A DNA stretch of 64,000 bases, from contig CAUSCF010000001.1 of NCBI GenBank assembly GCA_963530295.1, forward strand, positions 1-64,000, in the 5' to 3' direction. How positions within the stretch are numbered: position 1 is the stretch's first letter; the number at the start of each line of letters is the position of its first letter. Under the pieces are notes generated by a model, which searched no databases, had not been told where the DNA came from, and was given only the letters and a program-made list of their open reading frames with translations. Positions 34,177 to 44,300 of this stretch are shown here, in pieces. Made by a program: the position numbers and the translations under genes. Source of the stretch: JABCPE02 sp963530295 (GTDB taxonomy: Bacteria; Bacteroidota; Bacteroidia; Flavobacteriales; Weeksellaceae).

Positions 34177-34184
34177 TATTTTTG
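34177..34184 (+). promoter_or_regulatory. -7 box for pabBC, possibly leaderless
   Basis: TATTTTTG, a perfect TAnnTTTG whose last base is only 4 nt before the ATG at 34189. Transcription would start at or next to the start codon. Confidence 0.5.
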
Positions 34185-34188
34185 CACT

Positions 34189-35163
34189 ATGAAAAATTTT
34201 CAAGGCTCTTTTGAGAAAATGAACTTCCTCTCTGCGAATAAAATTCCTTTCTTTTTTATGATTGATTTTTTGGCTCAGAATATCATCATTCTTGAAGAAA
34301 AAGATTTGGAAAAGGCAGATATTTTCATCAAATTTCCTGATTTCAAATTCGAAAAACCAATTCAAGATTCAGAAAAAAATATTTTCTGGGAAAATTTCCC
34401 ACAGAGCAGGGAAGATTACCAAAAAGGCTTTGAAATTGTTCAAAAAAACCTGAAAGGCGGAAATTCCTACCTTGCCAACTACACCTGCCAGACGGAGATA
34501 AAAACCAACCTTTCTTTAAAGGAGATTTACAAAATTTCTGATGCGAAATACAAAGTCTATTTCGATGACCAATTTGTATTTTTTTCGCCAGAAACTTTTG
34601 TGGAAATCAAAGAAAATAAAATTTTCACCTACCCAATGAAAGGCACCATCGATGCCTCGGTGGAGAATGCTGTGAATGTCCTGAAAGAAGACAAAAAAGA
34701 ACTTGCCGAGCATTATACCGTAGTGGATTTATTACGAAACGACCTGAGCATGGTAGCGGATAATGTCCAGCTGGAAGAGTTCCAAAGGATAGATTTCATC
34801 AAAACCCGCCAAAGGGATTTATACGCCATGAGCTCCAAAATCACAGGAGAGCTAAAACCTGAATTTCAGGGAAATATAGGCGACATTCTCCAAAAACTGC
34901 TTCCCGCAGGGTCTATTCTGGGCGCACCGAAAATGAAGACTTTGGAGATTGTTTTAGAGGCAGAAAACTACCAAAGGGGCTTTTATACAGGCGTTTGCGG
35001 CTGGTTTGACAGCAGAAATCTGGACAGCTGTGTGATGATTCGTTTTATAGAAAAAGAAAACGAAAAATTCTACTTCAAAAGCGGCGGAGGAATCACCCAT
35101 ATGAGCCAGCTGGAAGATGAATATCAAGAAATGAAAAATAAAATATATGTCCCAATTTATTGA
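34189..35163 (+). CDS. pabB: Aminodeoxychorismate synthase component I
   Basis: A 324-residue chorismate-binding enzyme of folate synthesis. The C-terminal catalytic fold carries the family motifs AEHYTVVDLLRNDLSMVA, GSILGAPKMKTLEIV and FYTGVCGWFD, with CVMIRFIE near the end. It is shorter than E. coli PabB because the N-terminal domain is reduced, as is usual for the Bacteroidota form. It overlaps the downstream lyase gene by 17 nt. The -7 box is so close that a leaderless message is likely. Confidence 0.92.
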   Translation: MKNFQGSFEKMNFLSANKIPFFFMIDFLAQNIIILEEKDLEKADIFIKFPDFKFEKPIQDSEKNIFWENFPQSREDYQKGFEIVQKNLKGGNSYLANYTCQTEIKTNLSLKEIYKISDAKYKVYFDDQFVFFSPETFVEIKENKIFTYPMKGTIDASVENAVNVLKEDKKELAEHYTVVDLLRNDLSMVADNVQLEEFQRIDFIKTRQRDLYAMSSKITGELKPEFQGNIGDILQKLLPAGSILGAPKMKTLEIVLEAENYQRGFYTGVCGWFDSRNLDSCVMIRFIEKENEKFYFKSGGGITHMSQLEDEYQEMKNKIYVPIY

Positions 35164-35740
35164 AAGCATAAAAGTAGAAGACCAAAAAGCATTCTTATTA
35201 GACCTTCACCAGCAGAGGGTTCGTGAGACTTTTGCGCATTTCGGGAAGGAGTGCTGTATAGATTTAGAAAAGATTTTCAAGGACTTAGAGCATGACGAAG
35301 ACGGACTCTACAAACTGCGCATCGTGTATGATTTGGAGGGAAATTTCAAATCCCAAATGCTTCCTTACGCTTTTCCTGAAATAGAAACTTTTGAACTGGT
35401 GGAGAATAATGATTTTTCGTACGATTTCAAATTTGCAGACCGCACAGAATTTGAAAAAATGAAGAAAAAAGCCCGAGCACAGGAAATCATCATCGTGAAA
35501 AACGGACAGATTACAGACACTTCTTTTTCTAATCTTTTATTCCTAAAAAACCAAACTTGGTACACGCCCAAAAGTTTCTTGCTCAATGGCGTCCAGCGGC
35601 AAAATCTCCTAAAACAAGGAAAAATAAAAGAAACAGAAATCACCCTGCAAAACCTAAACGAATTCTCTCATTTTCAGCTCATCAACTCCATGAATGAATT
35701 CAACCAAGATTTTGTGTATTCCATAGAAGAGTTAAAATAA
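35147..35740 (+). CDS. pabC: Class IV aminotransferase-like aminodeoxychorismate lyase
   Basis: A 197-residue PLP protein of the class IV fold. The C-terminal pattern EIIIVKNGQITDTSFSNLLF, then TPKSFLLNGVQRQNLL and LINSMNEF, matches the short Bacteroidota PabC-like proteins. It lacks some of the N-terminal part found in E. coli PabC. The start overlaps pabB by 17 nt, so the pair completes p-aminobenzoate synthesis from chorismate. The exact PLP-binding Lys was not certain by eye (candidate in the YDFKFADR segment). Confidence 0.85.
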   Translation: MSQFIESIKVEDQKAFLLDLHQQRVRETFAHFGKECCIDLEKIFKDLEHDEDGLYKLRIVYDLEGNFKSQMLPYAFPEIETFELVENNDFSYDFKFADRTEFEKMKKKARAQEIIIVKNGQITDTSFSNLLFLKNQTWYTPKSFLLNGVQRQNLLKQGKIKETEITLQNLNEFSHFQLINSMNEFNQDFVYSIEELK

Positions 35741-35741
35741 A

Positions 35742-35767
35742 AAGCGGATATCTATTGATACCCGCTT
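35742..35767 (-). terminator. Terminator of the lipocalin-like gene
   Basis: An 11-bp stem with one position that pairs as G-U only on the minus-strand transcript, a 4-nt loop, and T-rich sequence after it. It lies 7 nt beyond the lipoprotein stop and may also serve pabC. Confidence 0.6.
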
Positions 35768-35774
35768 AGTTATT

Positions 35775-36200
35775 TTATAATTTTGTATAAGTATTTCTTT
35801 TTGAACCATCACTACTTGTATAAACCATGGTATTACCATTAATTTCAAGCTTATATCTTGAACTTGAAGCAAGTACAAGAATATCATTCTCTATTTTATA
35901 AGTTCCTCCACCAACAAGATTTGTTAAAGCTCTATCATTATAACGCTTATAAACTCCATTTGCTTCATAAACTTCGTATGATTCTGTTACTGGACTTTCT
36001 ACAAATTGTCCTCCTACTTTTCCTTCTCTTTTCACCAATTTCCATGTTCCTATGATAGCCTGCTCTATAGGAACTGCCGTTATGATCGGATCATTATTAT
36101 CACTACTTCTACTACATGATGTAAGTGAAGTTCCTGCCAACCCTACAGCTGCAAGAGCAGCAATAGTAAACATTCTTCTAGATAATTTTTTTAATTTCAT
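35775..36200 (-). CDS. Lipocalin-like lipoprotein
   Basis: A 141-residue protein with a lipoprotein signal (basic start, hydrophobic core, SLTSC lipobox at about residues 25-29). The small beta-barrel domain starts at IIGTWKLVKREG, typical of the lipocalin-like/DUF4923-type lipoproteins of flavobacteria. The ligand is unknown. It is a single-gene unit; no -7 box was found upstream. Confidence 0.7.
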   Translation of the reverse strand: MKLKKLSRRMFTIAALAAVGLAGTSLTSCSRSSDNNDPIITAVPIEQAIIGTWKLVKREGKVGGQFVESPVTESYEVYEANGVYKRYNDRALTNLVGGGTYKIENDILVLASSSRYKLEINGNTMVYTSSDGSKRNTYTKL

Positions 36201-36377
36201 AAATTCTAAATTTTATGTTCCTAATAACCATAATATTAAACTTAGGAACTGGTTAAACAACTATTTTTTAGTTAAACTTAATTTGCACAACGAGTGTGTA
36301 AAATTTCTTTGCAAATTTAACAAATTTTTAACACAAAACCAAAATAACTTACTTTATTAAATTTAAACATTCTTAAA

Positions 36378-36809
36378 TCATCGTTTCCCTTTGAAAAACT
36401 CACTAACCAAAAGGGAACTTTCTTCCTCTAAAACGCCTGTAATGATTTCAGTTTTAGGGTGGAGCTCTATTCCTTTGTTTAGAAAACCGCGTTTCTCATC
36501 TCTTGCACCGATGACCAAGCGGGAAATCTGCGACCAAAACAAAGCTCCAGCACACATCACGCATGGCTCCAGAGTCACATACATCGTGCAGTCTTTCAGG
36601 TATTTACCACCAAGAAAATTAGCCGCCGAGGTTATACTCTGCATTTCGGCGTGGGCTGTGATGTCGTTCAGCCGTTCGGTGAGATTATGTCCTCTGGCGA
36701 TAATCTTGTTATTACAAACTATCACACAGCCTATCGGAACTTCCTCTTCTTCAAGGGCATAGCGAGCCTCTTGGAGAGCTGCTTTCATAAAATATTCGTC
36801 GGAAAACAT
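36378..36809 (-). CDS. TadA-like nucleoside deaminase
   Basis: A 143-residue zinc deaminase. The zinc site is HAEMQS with the catalytic Glu, plus PCVMCAGAL. The pattern VPIGCVIVCNNKIIARGHNLTE precedes it. Size and motifs fit tRNA-specific adenosine deaminase TadA (A34 to I34) or a close guanine deaminase-type enzyme. Most such genes in flavobacteria are annotated as nucleoside deaminase. A perfect -7 box at 36827-36834 lies 17 nt before the ATG. Confidence 0.88.
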   Translation of the reverse strand: MFSDEYFMKAALQEARYALEEEEVPIGCVIVCNNKIIARGHNLTERLNDITAHAEMQSITSAANFLGGKYLKDCTMYVTLEPCVMCAGALFWSQISRLVIGARDEKRGFLNKGIELHPKTEIITGVLEEESSLLVSEFFKGKR

Positions 36810-36826
36810 ATTTCTAAATGTTTCAG

Positions 36827-36834
36827 CAAAAATA
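36827..36834 (-). promoter_or_regulatory. -7 box for the deaminase gene
   Basis: The minus strand reads TATTTTTG (TAnnTTTG), 18 nt before the ATG at 36809. Confidence 0.5.
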
Positions 36835-36885
36835 GAAAATAAAAATCTGCTTTCATGGGAAATGTTCTTTTCTGTTATATTTTTC

Positions 36886-36893
36886 TAATTTTG
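36886..36893 (+). promoter_or_regulatory. -7 box for the polytopic membrane protein, possibly leaderless
   Basis: TAATTTTG, a perfect TAnnTTTG ending 5 nt before the ATG at 36899. As with pabB, the message may lack a leader. Confidence 0.45.
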
Positions 36894-36898
36894 CAGCG

Positions 36899-38176
36899 AT
36901 GACAAAACTAAAATCGAAAATCCACAACGCCCTATCCCTTCTCTTCCCAAATAATAAAGCGGAATATCTTTTATTCGGCTTATTCGTCCTTATTTACGGG
37001 AGTTTAGGAAGCATCATCGCACTGAAATACCGCATCATTTTTGATGACCGCATTCCATGGGATGCTTATTTTAGTTTTGATAACCGAGCAATTATAATGA
37101 CTGGCGGCGGTTTTGAACGGCATCCGCTGTCTATTTATTTTTTTGATTTTTTACGGAATTTTGCACTTTTCGTTTCTGGCGGCAAGAAAAACGAGATTTT
37201 CAGACTGGTTTGGGCGTGGCTCAGCACCATTACTATTAGTTTGACTTTGGTTCAGATTTATAAATATTTGACCAACATCACTTTGATTTCTAATAAATCA
37301 GCGTGGCTTTTGACCGTTTTCTTTGCTTTTTTCTCCACGAATATTCTTTTGTCTTTTACGCCCGAAACTTACACTTATTCGCTCTTTCTTCTGACCTTTT
37401 TTAATTATTACGCTGTAAGAAAAATCCAGCAGAAACAGAGCATTCCCTTTTTCCCGCTGATGCTCTCTGGCGTGGCGATTGGAGGGCTTACCATCACGAA
37501 TATTGTCAAAACTTACATTCCTATTTTATTTGAAAAAAGACTTTTCCTGTCTTGGAAAAAATTCTGGCAAGCAACTCTGAAAGTAGCCCTTTCCGCTGGA
37601 ATTTTTATTCTATTGTTCCTGATGCGGATGGATTTTAATTTAAGGCAAATTTTAACTAAAACTGATGAGCAGTATGAAAAGTTTTCCAGCGCCAAACCCA
37701 TACCTTTTTGGGATATGGTAACCTCTTGGTTTTTAGGCGGAAATATATTATTCCCTGGATTCATCATTAAAAACTATAACAACAAGAAAGGATTTGAATA
37801 CAAAGCCCTTTTTATGGATGTTTACAAGTCCGATTGGCCTTATCTCTTTGTTGGGATTTTGCTCATATTGGTGATTTGGAGCATTATAAAAAACTTTAAA
37901 AACACTTATTTTCAGATACTTACACTTTCGTTTTTAGTAGACATCATCATACACTGCATCCTAAAATTCGGGCTCAATGTTTCCTACATCTATGGAGGAC
38001 ATTTCGTTTTTGTTTATCCGCTGTTCCTTGGCTGGCTATTCCATTCTTACCAAAAACAGCCCAAAATCCTGAATTTCTTGGTTTCTATCGTTCTTGTTCT
38101 GTGTGTTTATTTGGCGGCAAATAACATCTACAGAATGAATGATTTTTTCATTTTTTTGGAAACTTATTATAAATAG
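36899..38176 (+). CDS. Polytopic membrane protein, possibly GT-C-like
   Basis: A 425-residue protein with about nine to eleven hydrophobic helices spread along its length. The first extracytoplasmic loop after helix 1 has acidic residues (FDDRIPWDAYFSFDNRA), followed by GGGFERHPLS. An early Asp-rich loop of this kind is seen in GT-C glycosyltransferases, but I cannot confirm membership. A DUF6080-type assignment is also possible. It is divergent from the deaminase gene and is a single-gene unit. Confidence 0.6.
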   Translation: MTKLKSKIHNALSLLFPNNKAEYLLFGLFVLIYGSLGSIIALKYRIIFDDRIPWDAYFSFDNRAIIMTGGGFERHPLSIYFFDFLRNFALFVSGGKKNEIFRLVWAWLSTITISLTLVQIYKYLTNITLISNKSAWLLTVFFAFFSTNILLSFTPETYTYSLFLLTFFNYYAVRKIQQKQSIPFFPLMLSGVAIGGLTITNIVKTYIPILFEKRLFLSWKKFWQATLKVALSAGIFILLFLMRMDFNLRQILTKTDEQYEKFSSAKPIPFWDMVTSWFLGGNILFPGFIIKNYNNKKGFEYKALFMDVYKSDWPYLFVGILLILVIWSIIKNFKNTYFQILTLSFLVDIIIHCILKFGLNVSYIYGGHFVFVYPLFLGWLFHSYQKQPKILNFLVSIVLVLCVYLAANNIYRMNDFFIFLETYYK

Positions 38177-38297
38177 TTTTTCTCTTTTCGATGATTTTTC
38201 TTTAAAAAATGTAAATTTTTATCACTGAAAATCAACAACTTACAAAAAACCTGTAAACTTGGAAACTTTTTTTTACTTTTTTGTTTCCTGGTTTTTA

Positions 38298-38305
38298 TAT
38301 ATTTG
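38298..38305 (+). promoter_or_regulatory. -7 box for the efflux operon
   Basis: TATATTTG (TAnnTTTG) with a TTTG around 38280-38283 as a possible -33 element. It lies 21 nt before the TetR ATG. Confidence 0.55.
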
Positions 38306-38326
38306 CAAAACAAAATCGGACAAGAT

Positions 38327-38950
38327 ATGAAAGACACTATATTAGAAAAATCAAAGGAACTATTCCTTAGGAATGGCTTTAAGACCGTTGGGATGGATGA
38401 TATTGCACAATCTCTTCATATTTCGAAAAAGACCATTTATCAGTATTTTCCATCAAAAGAAGATTTAGTAAAGGCTACTCTGGATTATGTGTATAATCTG
38501 GCTTTCAGCAAAGTTGCAGAAATATCAGGAAAATGCGAAACTGCTATCCATGAGCATTTCAAAATCAAAGAATCAATAGATGGTATTTTAGGGAAGGATT
38601 TTGAAACTTCTCCTTGTTTCTTTCAGCTGAAAAAATATTACCCAGAGCTTTGTTATGATTTTGAAAAAAGACGCTGTAAGGATGTGAAAACCCACATCGA
38701 AAAAAACATAAGTGAGGGAATAAAACAAGGTGTCTACCGAGAAAATTTGGATAAAACTTTTCTGGCCGTCCAGTTTATCGCAGGAAGTGATGCCATTGAT
38801 TTGTATGAAGCATTCCCAGAAGAAATAGGAAAAAGTATATCAATAAAAGAACATGATAACAAATTTTTAGAATTTTATCTAAGGTCAATCGTAACTCCAA
38901 AAGGTTTAGAAATAGTAGAAAATTTAATAAAAAATGAAAATGAAATATAG
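38327..38950 (+). CDS. TetR/AcrR family regulator of the RND operon
   Basis: A 207-residue regulator. The N-terminal helix-turn-helix is classic: FLRNGFKTVGMDDIAQSLHISKKTIYQYFPSKEDLV at about residues 11-46. The C-terminal ligand domain is variable. I start at the ATG at 38327, since the longer frame begins at a TTG inside the promoter. It overlaps the TolC-like gene by 17 nt and so is the first gene of the efflux operon it probably represses. The operator is presumably near 38280-38320 but no clear palindrome was seen. Confidence 0.9.
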   Translation: MKDTILEKSKELFLRNGFKTVGMDDIAQSLHISKKTIYQYFPSKEDLVKATLDYVYNLAFSKVAEISGKCETAIHEHFKIKESIDGILGKDFETSPCFFQLKKYYPELCYDFEKRRCKDVKTHIEKNISEGIKQGVYRENLDKTFLAVQFIAGSDAIDLYEAFPEEIGKSISIKEHDNKFLEFYLRSIVTPKGLEIVENLIKNENEI

Positions 38951-40241
38951 TTTATCAATAGCTTTGGCTCTACTGAGCTTCTTCCCAAAAGCGCAGGAAG
39001 AGCTGACGCTCAGCAAAGCGGTTAATTATGCCCTAGAACATAAAGCTGAGGCTGTAAAAGCCAAATTAGAATACGAAAACGCAGAGTACCAGATAGAGCA
39101 AGTGCGCGCAGCTACACTTCCACAGGTGAATGTCACAGGAAGTCTCACATACAACCCTATTCTGCAACAGTTGAGCTTTATGGGAAATCAAGTAAAAATA
39201 GGTAACCCATGGCAGACTTCAGCAGGAATTTCTGTTACTCAGCAGTTGTTCAACCAAAGTGTTTTCATCGGTCTGAAAGCAGCCAAAACCACTCGTGAAT
39301 TTTATGCTATCAATCAGCAACTTACCAATGAAAACCTGATAGAAAAAGTAGCTATGGCTTACTATCAAGTTTATCAAACACAGCAAAAGCTGAAAACTGT
39401 GGAGACGAATCTAAACAGCACCACTAAAACCAGAGACATCATAGAAGGACTGTACAAAAGTGGTCTGGCTAAAAAAATAGATTTGGATAGAACCAATGTA
39501 GCAGTGAACAATCTGAAAGCCTCTAAACAGCAGATTTTAGATGCACTGCAACTACAAGAACATTCCCTGAAATTCATGATAGGAATGGACATCAATAAAG
39601 CCATCATGATGCCAGAGGACACCTTTGATGCTACGCCAGCACTTCTAGGAAATGAAGCAAGCGTGGAGAACAGAACAGAAATCAAAGTTATCAATAAACA
39701 GCTGGAACTCTTAGAGCTGGACAGAAAAGCTAAAAAAGCGGAATACTATCCTACTCTGGCGCTTTCAGGAAACTTTGGCTACACTGGTGTAGGGCAAAAA
39801 TTCCCTTGGTTTAGTAAAGATGAACGCACATTTTACTACAGTGCAGCGAGCATCGGGCTAAGTCTAAACATCCCTGTTTTCAATGGGTTTTCTACAAGAG
39901 CCAAACTTCGCCAAGCCGATGTAAACATCAGAAAAGCTGAAGTGGAAAAAAGAGAAGCAGAACTGGCAATCAGCCTAGATATAGAAAACGCTAAAACACA
40001 GATTAACAATAGTTTAATCACCATCAACACTCAAAAAGAAAATGTAGATTTAGCGAAGAGTGTTCTAGAAAACACACAAAACAACTATAAATACGGGCTT
40101 TCTACACTTACCGATTTATTGGATGCAGAAAAAGCCTACGCAGATGCACAGAACAACTACACCAACGCTCTGCTGGAATACAAAATAGCTGAAATAAAAC
40201 TAATAAAATCAAGAGGAGAACTAAATACATTAACAAAATAA
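38934..40241 (+). CDS. TolC-family outer-membrane efflux channel
   Basis: A 435-residue protein with a signal peptide ending around PKAQ. It carries two copies of the outer-membrane efflux repeat: LTLSKAVNYALEHKAE at the start and ENRTEIKVINKQLELLELD in the middle. The C-terminal helix has the typical NYKYGLSTLTDLLDAEKAYADAQN pattern. It forms the outer-membrane duct of the adjoining MFP-RND pump. The start codon is either 38934 or the second ATG at 38940. Confidence 0.93.
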   Translation: MKMKYSLSIALALLSFFPKAQEELTLSKAVNYALEHKAEAVKAKLEYENAEYQIEQVRAATLPQVNVTGSLTYNPILQQLSFMGNQVKIGNPWQTSAGISVTQQLFNQSVFIGLKAAKTTREFYAINQQLTNENLIEKVAMAYYQVYQTQQKLKTVETNLNSTTKTRDIIEGLYKSGLAKKIDLDRTNVAVNNLKASKQQILDALQLQEHSLKFMIGMDINKAIMMPEDTFDATPALLGNEASVENRTEIKVINKQLELLELDRKAKKAEYYPTLALSGNFGYTGVGQKFPWFSKDERTFYYSAASIGLSLNIPVFNGFSTRAKLRQADVNIRKAEVEKREAELAISLDIENAKTQINNSLITINTQKENVDLAKSVLENTQNNYKYGLSTLTDLLDAEKAYADAQNNYTNALLEYKIAEIKLIKSRGELNTLTK

Positions 40242-40253
40242 ATTTAAATAAAA

Positions 40254-41312
40254 ATGAAAAAAACAATCATAACAATCGCTTTAATCGGAGTTTCAATCGC
40301 TGGAATTGTCTTCGTTTTAAATAAAAATAAAGAAAAAAGTGAGCAGGCAACAGCCATCGTAGCAGAGAAAAACGCCAATGTAGCCGTAAGAGCGGACATC
40401 GTAGATTTCAGAAGCGTGAATACTCAATACGAAGCCAACGGAACTTTCCAAGCAAAGCAGGAAGTCGCTCTTTCTGCTGAAACTCAAGGGCGTGTGGTTC
40501 GTGTTTTAGTAAATGAGGGAAGCCGTGTAGGCGCTGGGCAAGTTCTTGCCATCATCAAAGGTGAGCAGCAGAATGTAAATGTGCAAAATGCACAGGCAGT
40601 CTATAACAACGCCCTAGCCGAAGTAAAGCGTTTCGAAAGCGCTTACGCTTCAGGAGGTGTGACCAAGCAGCAGCTTGACCAAGTTCGCCTCCAAGCACAA
40701 ACTGCTAAAAACAGCCTTCAAAGTGCACAGCTTAGCGCTTCTGATGTGAATGTAAGAGCTTCGTTTTCAGGAGTTATCAATAAGAAAAACATAGAGCCAG
40801 GTTCTTTCGTGGCGCCAGGGCAGGCTTTATTTGAAATCATAAACATCGGCACGCTTAAATTAGAAGTGAAAGTAGATGAAAAACACATCAGCTCTGTGAG
40901 AGTAGGACAGGCTGTGGAGGTTTCTTCTTCGGTTTATCCAGATGAAAAATATTCTGGTGTGGTGACCTTCGTCGCTCCAAAAGCCGATGCCAGCCTAAAT
41001 TTCCCAGTAGAAGTGGAAATTAAAAACAATACCAATAACACTCTAAAAGCGGGAATGTACGGAACGGCATATTTCGGAGAGAAAGAAAGCAGCCAGATTT
41101 TGACAGTGCCGAGAACAGCTTTCGTGGGAAGTGTGAGTTCTAACCAAGTTTATGTCATCAAAAACGGAAAAGCAGAGCTGAAAACCATCACCTCAGGAAG
41201 AAACTTCGGAGATTATATAGAAGTGCTTTCTGGACTATCCAAAGGCGACCAAGTAGTAACCACTGGACAAGTGAATCTTTCTGACCAAACTCCAGTAGAA
41301 ATCATCAAATAA
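40254..41312 (+). CDS. RND efflux periplasmic adaptor (MFP)
   Basis: A 352-residue adaptor with an N-terminal membrane anchor (residues 4-24) and no lipobox Cys. The lipoyl-like halves are ALSAETQGRVVRVLVNEGSRV and VRASFSGVINKKNIEPGSFV, with a helical hairpin between. A beta-barrel and membrane-proximal domain follow (NAVVVPxxAF-like ILTVPRTAFVG, ending SGLSKGDQVVTTGQ). It couples the RND pump to the TolC-like channel. It lies 12 nt after that gene and 11 nt before the pump. Confidence 0.94.
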   Translation: MKKTIITIALIGVSIAGIVFVLNKNKEKSEQATAIVAEKNANVAVRADIVDFRSVNTQYEANGTFQAKQEVALSAETQGRVVRVLVNEGSRVGAGQVLAIIKGEQQNVNVQNAQAVYNNALAEVKRFESAYASGGVTKQQLDQVRLQAQTAKNSLQSAQLSASDVNVRASFSGVINKKNIEPGSFVAPGQALFEIINIGTLKLEVKVDEKHISSVRVGQAVEVSSSVYPDEKYSGVVTFVAPKADASLNFPVEVEIKNNTNNTLKAGMYGTAYFGEKESSQILTVPRTAFVGSVSSNQVYVIKNGKAELKTITSGRNFGDYIEVLSGLSKGDQVVTTGQVNLSDQTPVEIIK

Positions 41313-41323
41313 ATTAGAAAATT

Positions 41324-44300
41324 ATGAATTTACCTGAAATATCCATAAAGCGTCCGAGTATCATCCTCGTTCTCTTTATTATCCTTACCTTGGGAGGGAT
41401 TTTCTCTTACAGCCTTCTCGGCTATGAGCTTATCCCAAAAATGGAGACCAATACCATCACTGTGCAGACAGTTTATCCTGGTGCCTCGCCTTCTGAGGTA
41501 GAAAATACCGTGACCAAAAAAATAGAAAATGCGGTATCTTCTATGGAGAATGTTAAAAAAATAGAATCTAAATCCTTTGAAAGTTTGTCATTAGTAACCA
41601 TTACCCTAAACACAGGAGCAGATGTAAACTACCTAATGACCGATGCCCAAAGAAAAATAAACGCCATCGTCAGCCAGCTGCCAGATGATGCCAAAACACC
41701 ATCTTTGAATAAATTCTCACTGGATGATGTGCCGATTATGAATATCTCGGTGACTTCCAAAATGTCTGAAAAAGAACTTTATGACCTTTTGGATAAAAAA
41801 ATCCAGCCTATTTTTTCCCGTGTAAATGGTGTAGCACAGGTGACCATGGTGGGTGGTCAGGAAAAAGAAATCCAAGTGAACATTCACCCTGAAAAATTAG
41901 AAGGTTACGGGCTGTCTATCGCTCAGGTTCAACAGGTTATCGCAGCATCCAACTTGGACTTCCCAACAGGAAACGCGAAAACGAGAGAAAAACAGACCAT
42001 CATCCGTCTAATGGGTAAAATAGGTTCTGTGGAAGAAATGAGAAGGCTGCCTATCACTACGCCTTCTGGAATGATGATCCGCCTTGGAGATATCGCAGAT
42101 ATACAAGATGGTGAGAAAGATGTAGAAAAAATCGCGAGAATCAACCAAAAAAATACCATCCTCTTACAGGTTACCAAGCAGTCTGATGCCAATGCCGTGG
42201 AGGTAAGTGAAGCCATCAAAAACACTATAAAAACCGTAGAAAAAGACTACGAAAAACAAGGAATAAAATTAGAGATAGCGAATGACACTACAGATTACAC
42301 ACTGAATGCCGCGAATAATGTGATTTTTGACTTGTTCCTAGCTATCGCTTTGGTAGGATTTATCATGCTTTTCTTCCTGCATAGTTTGAGAAACGCAGTG
42401 ATTACGATGGTGGCGATTCCTCTTTCATTGATTGCAACTTTCATTGGTCTATATTTCATGGGATACACGCTTAACCTGATGTCCTTGCTTGGGCTTTCGC
42501 TGGTGGTAGGTATCTTGGTGGATGACGCCATCGTGGTTATTGAGAACATTCACCGCCATATGGAGATGGGTAAAAACAAAGTTCGTGCGGCTTATGATGG
42601 AGCATCTGAGATTGGATTTACCGTTACAGCGATTACTTTGGTTATCGTGGTGGTATTCCTTCCGATTGCTATGGCTACGGGACTTGTAGCGGATATCTTG
42701 GTGCAGTTCTGCGTTACGGTAATGATTTCTACAATGCTTTCCCTATTGGTGTCCTTTACCATCGTGCCTTGGCTATTCTCCAGAGTAGGAAAACTAGAAC
42801 ATATCGACGAAAATTCTTTCTTCGGAAAAATAATTTTCGGTTTTGAAAACATGCTGAACAACTTTACCCAAAGCATTGGTAATTTGCTAAAATGGGCATT
42901 GCAATCAGTAAAAACAAAGCTGATAACACTGGGTGTTGTTTTGGTTCTGTTCTTGGTTTCTACTATCGGGCTGTTCTCTATGGGCTACATCGGAGTGGAT
43001 TTCTTCCCGAAAAGTGACAAAGGCGAGTTTTTGGTTCAGTTTGAATTAGAAAAAGATGCCTCTATCGAGAAAACCAATAAGCTCACTCAACAGGCAGAGC
43101 AGTACATCAGCGGGATTCCTGATGTAGAAAAAATCATCACCACAGTAGGAAAAGCAGATGACGGGATGGCTTCCACTTCTGGAACGAAATACAAATCCCA
43201 AATCCAAGTTTTCTTGAAAAAAGATGGCAGTGTCAAAGAAAGTTCAGACATTTATTCAGCTAAACTAAAAAGAGAATTGGAGAAAAAAATCATCGGAGCA
43301 AAAATAAAAATCGTTCAGATGGGACTCATCGGAGCAGAGCAGGCACCTATTAACCTGACTGTAACAGGCACTGACCTGAAAGATGCCTTGGAATTTGCAA
43401 AACAAGCAGCGAAACAACTGGAAAAAATCCCAGGAGCTTCCGAGGTGAAACTTTCCTCCGAAGATGGTAACCCAGAAATCAATGTAAAAGTAGATAGAGA
43501 AAAAATGACTTCTCTTGGGCTGAACATTGCTTCCGTAGGAAAAACGATGCAGATCGCTTTCTCTGGAAACACAGATTCTAAATATCGTGCTGGAGAATAT
43601 GAATATGATATCAATATCAGATATGACGAAATCGGAAGATCTTCCATAGATGATGTTAAAAACCTGAAATTCGTAAGCGCTACTGGACAAGTAGTTCGTT
43701 TGGAGCAATTTGCTGACATCAGCTATGGTTCTGGACCTTCTCTATTAGAGAGAAGAGACAAAACACCTTCTGTATCTGTCCAAGCAAAAGCTATCGGAAG
43801 ACCTGCGGGAACTATCGCAGCTGAATGGGAACAGCAGTTCTCCAAAATTCAGAGAAAAGCTGGTGTAGAATATAGATGGAGAGGAAACATGGAAAACCAG
43901 CAGGAAGGTTTCGGTACATTAGGATTGGCTTTATTAGCGGCTATTGTCCTTATGTATTTGGTAATGGTGGCTCTGTATGACAGCTTTGCTACGCCGTTCA
44001 TCGTGATTTTCTCTGTTCCGCTTTCGTTCATTGGGGCATTACTTCTCATGGCACTAACGAACCAGACGCTGAATATCTTCACTATCTTGGGGATTATCAT
44101 GCTCATAGGTCTCGTTGCGAAAAACGCCATCATGCTTGTGGATTTCGCCAACAATAGAAAGGCAGTAGGAGACAGCACCTTTGATGCTCTGGTAGCAGCC
44201 AACCAAGCTCGTCTTCGTCCTATCCTGATGACTACCATCGCCATGGTAGTAGGGATGATTCCTATCGCGATGGCATCTGGAGACGGTGCAGATATGAACC

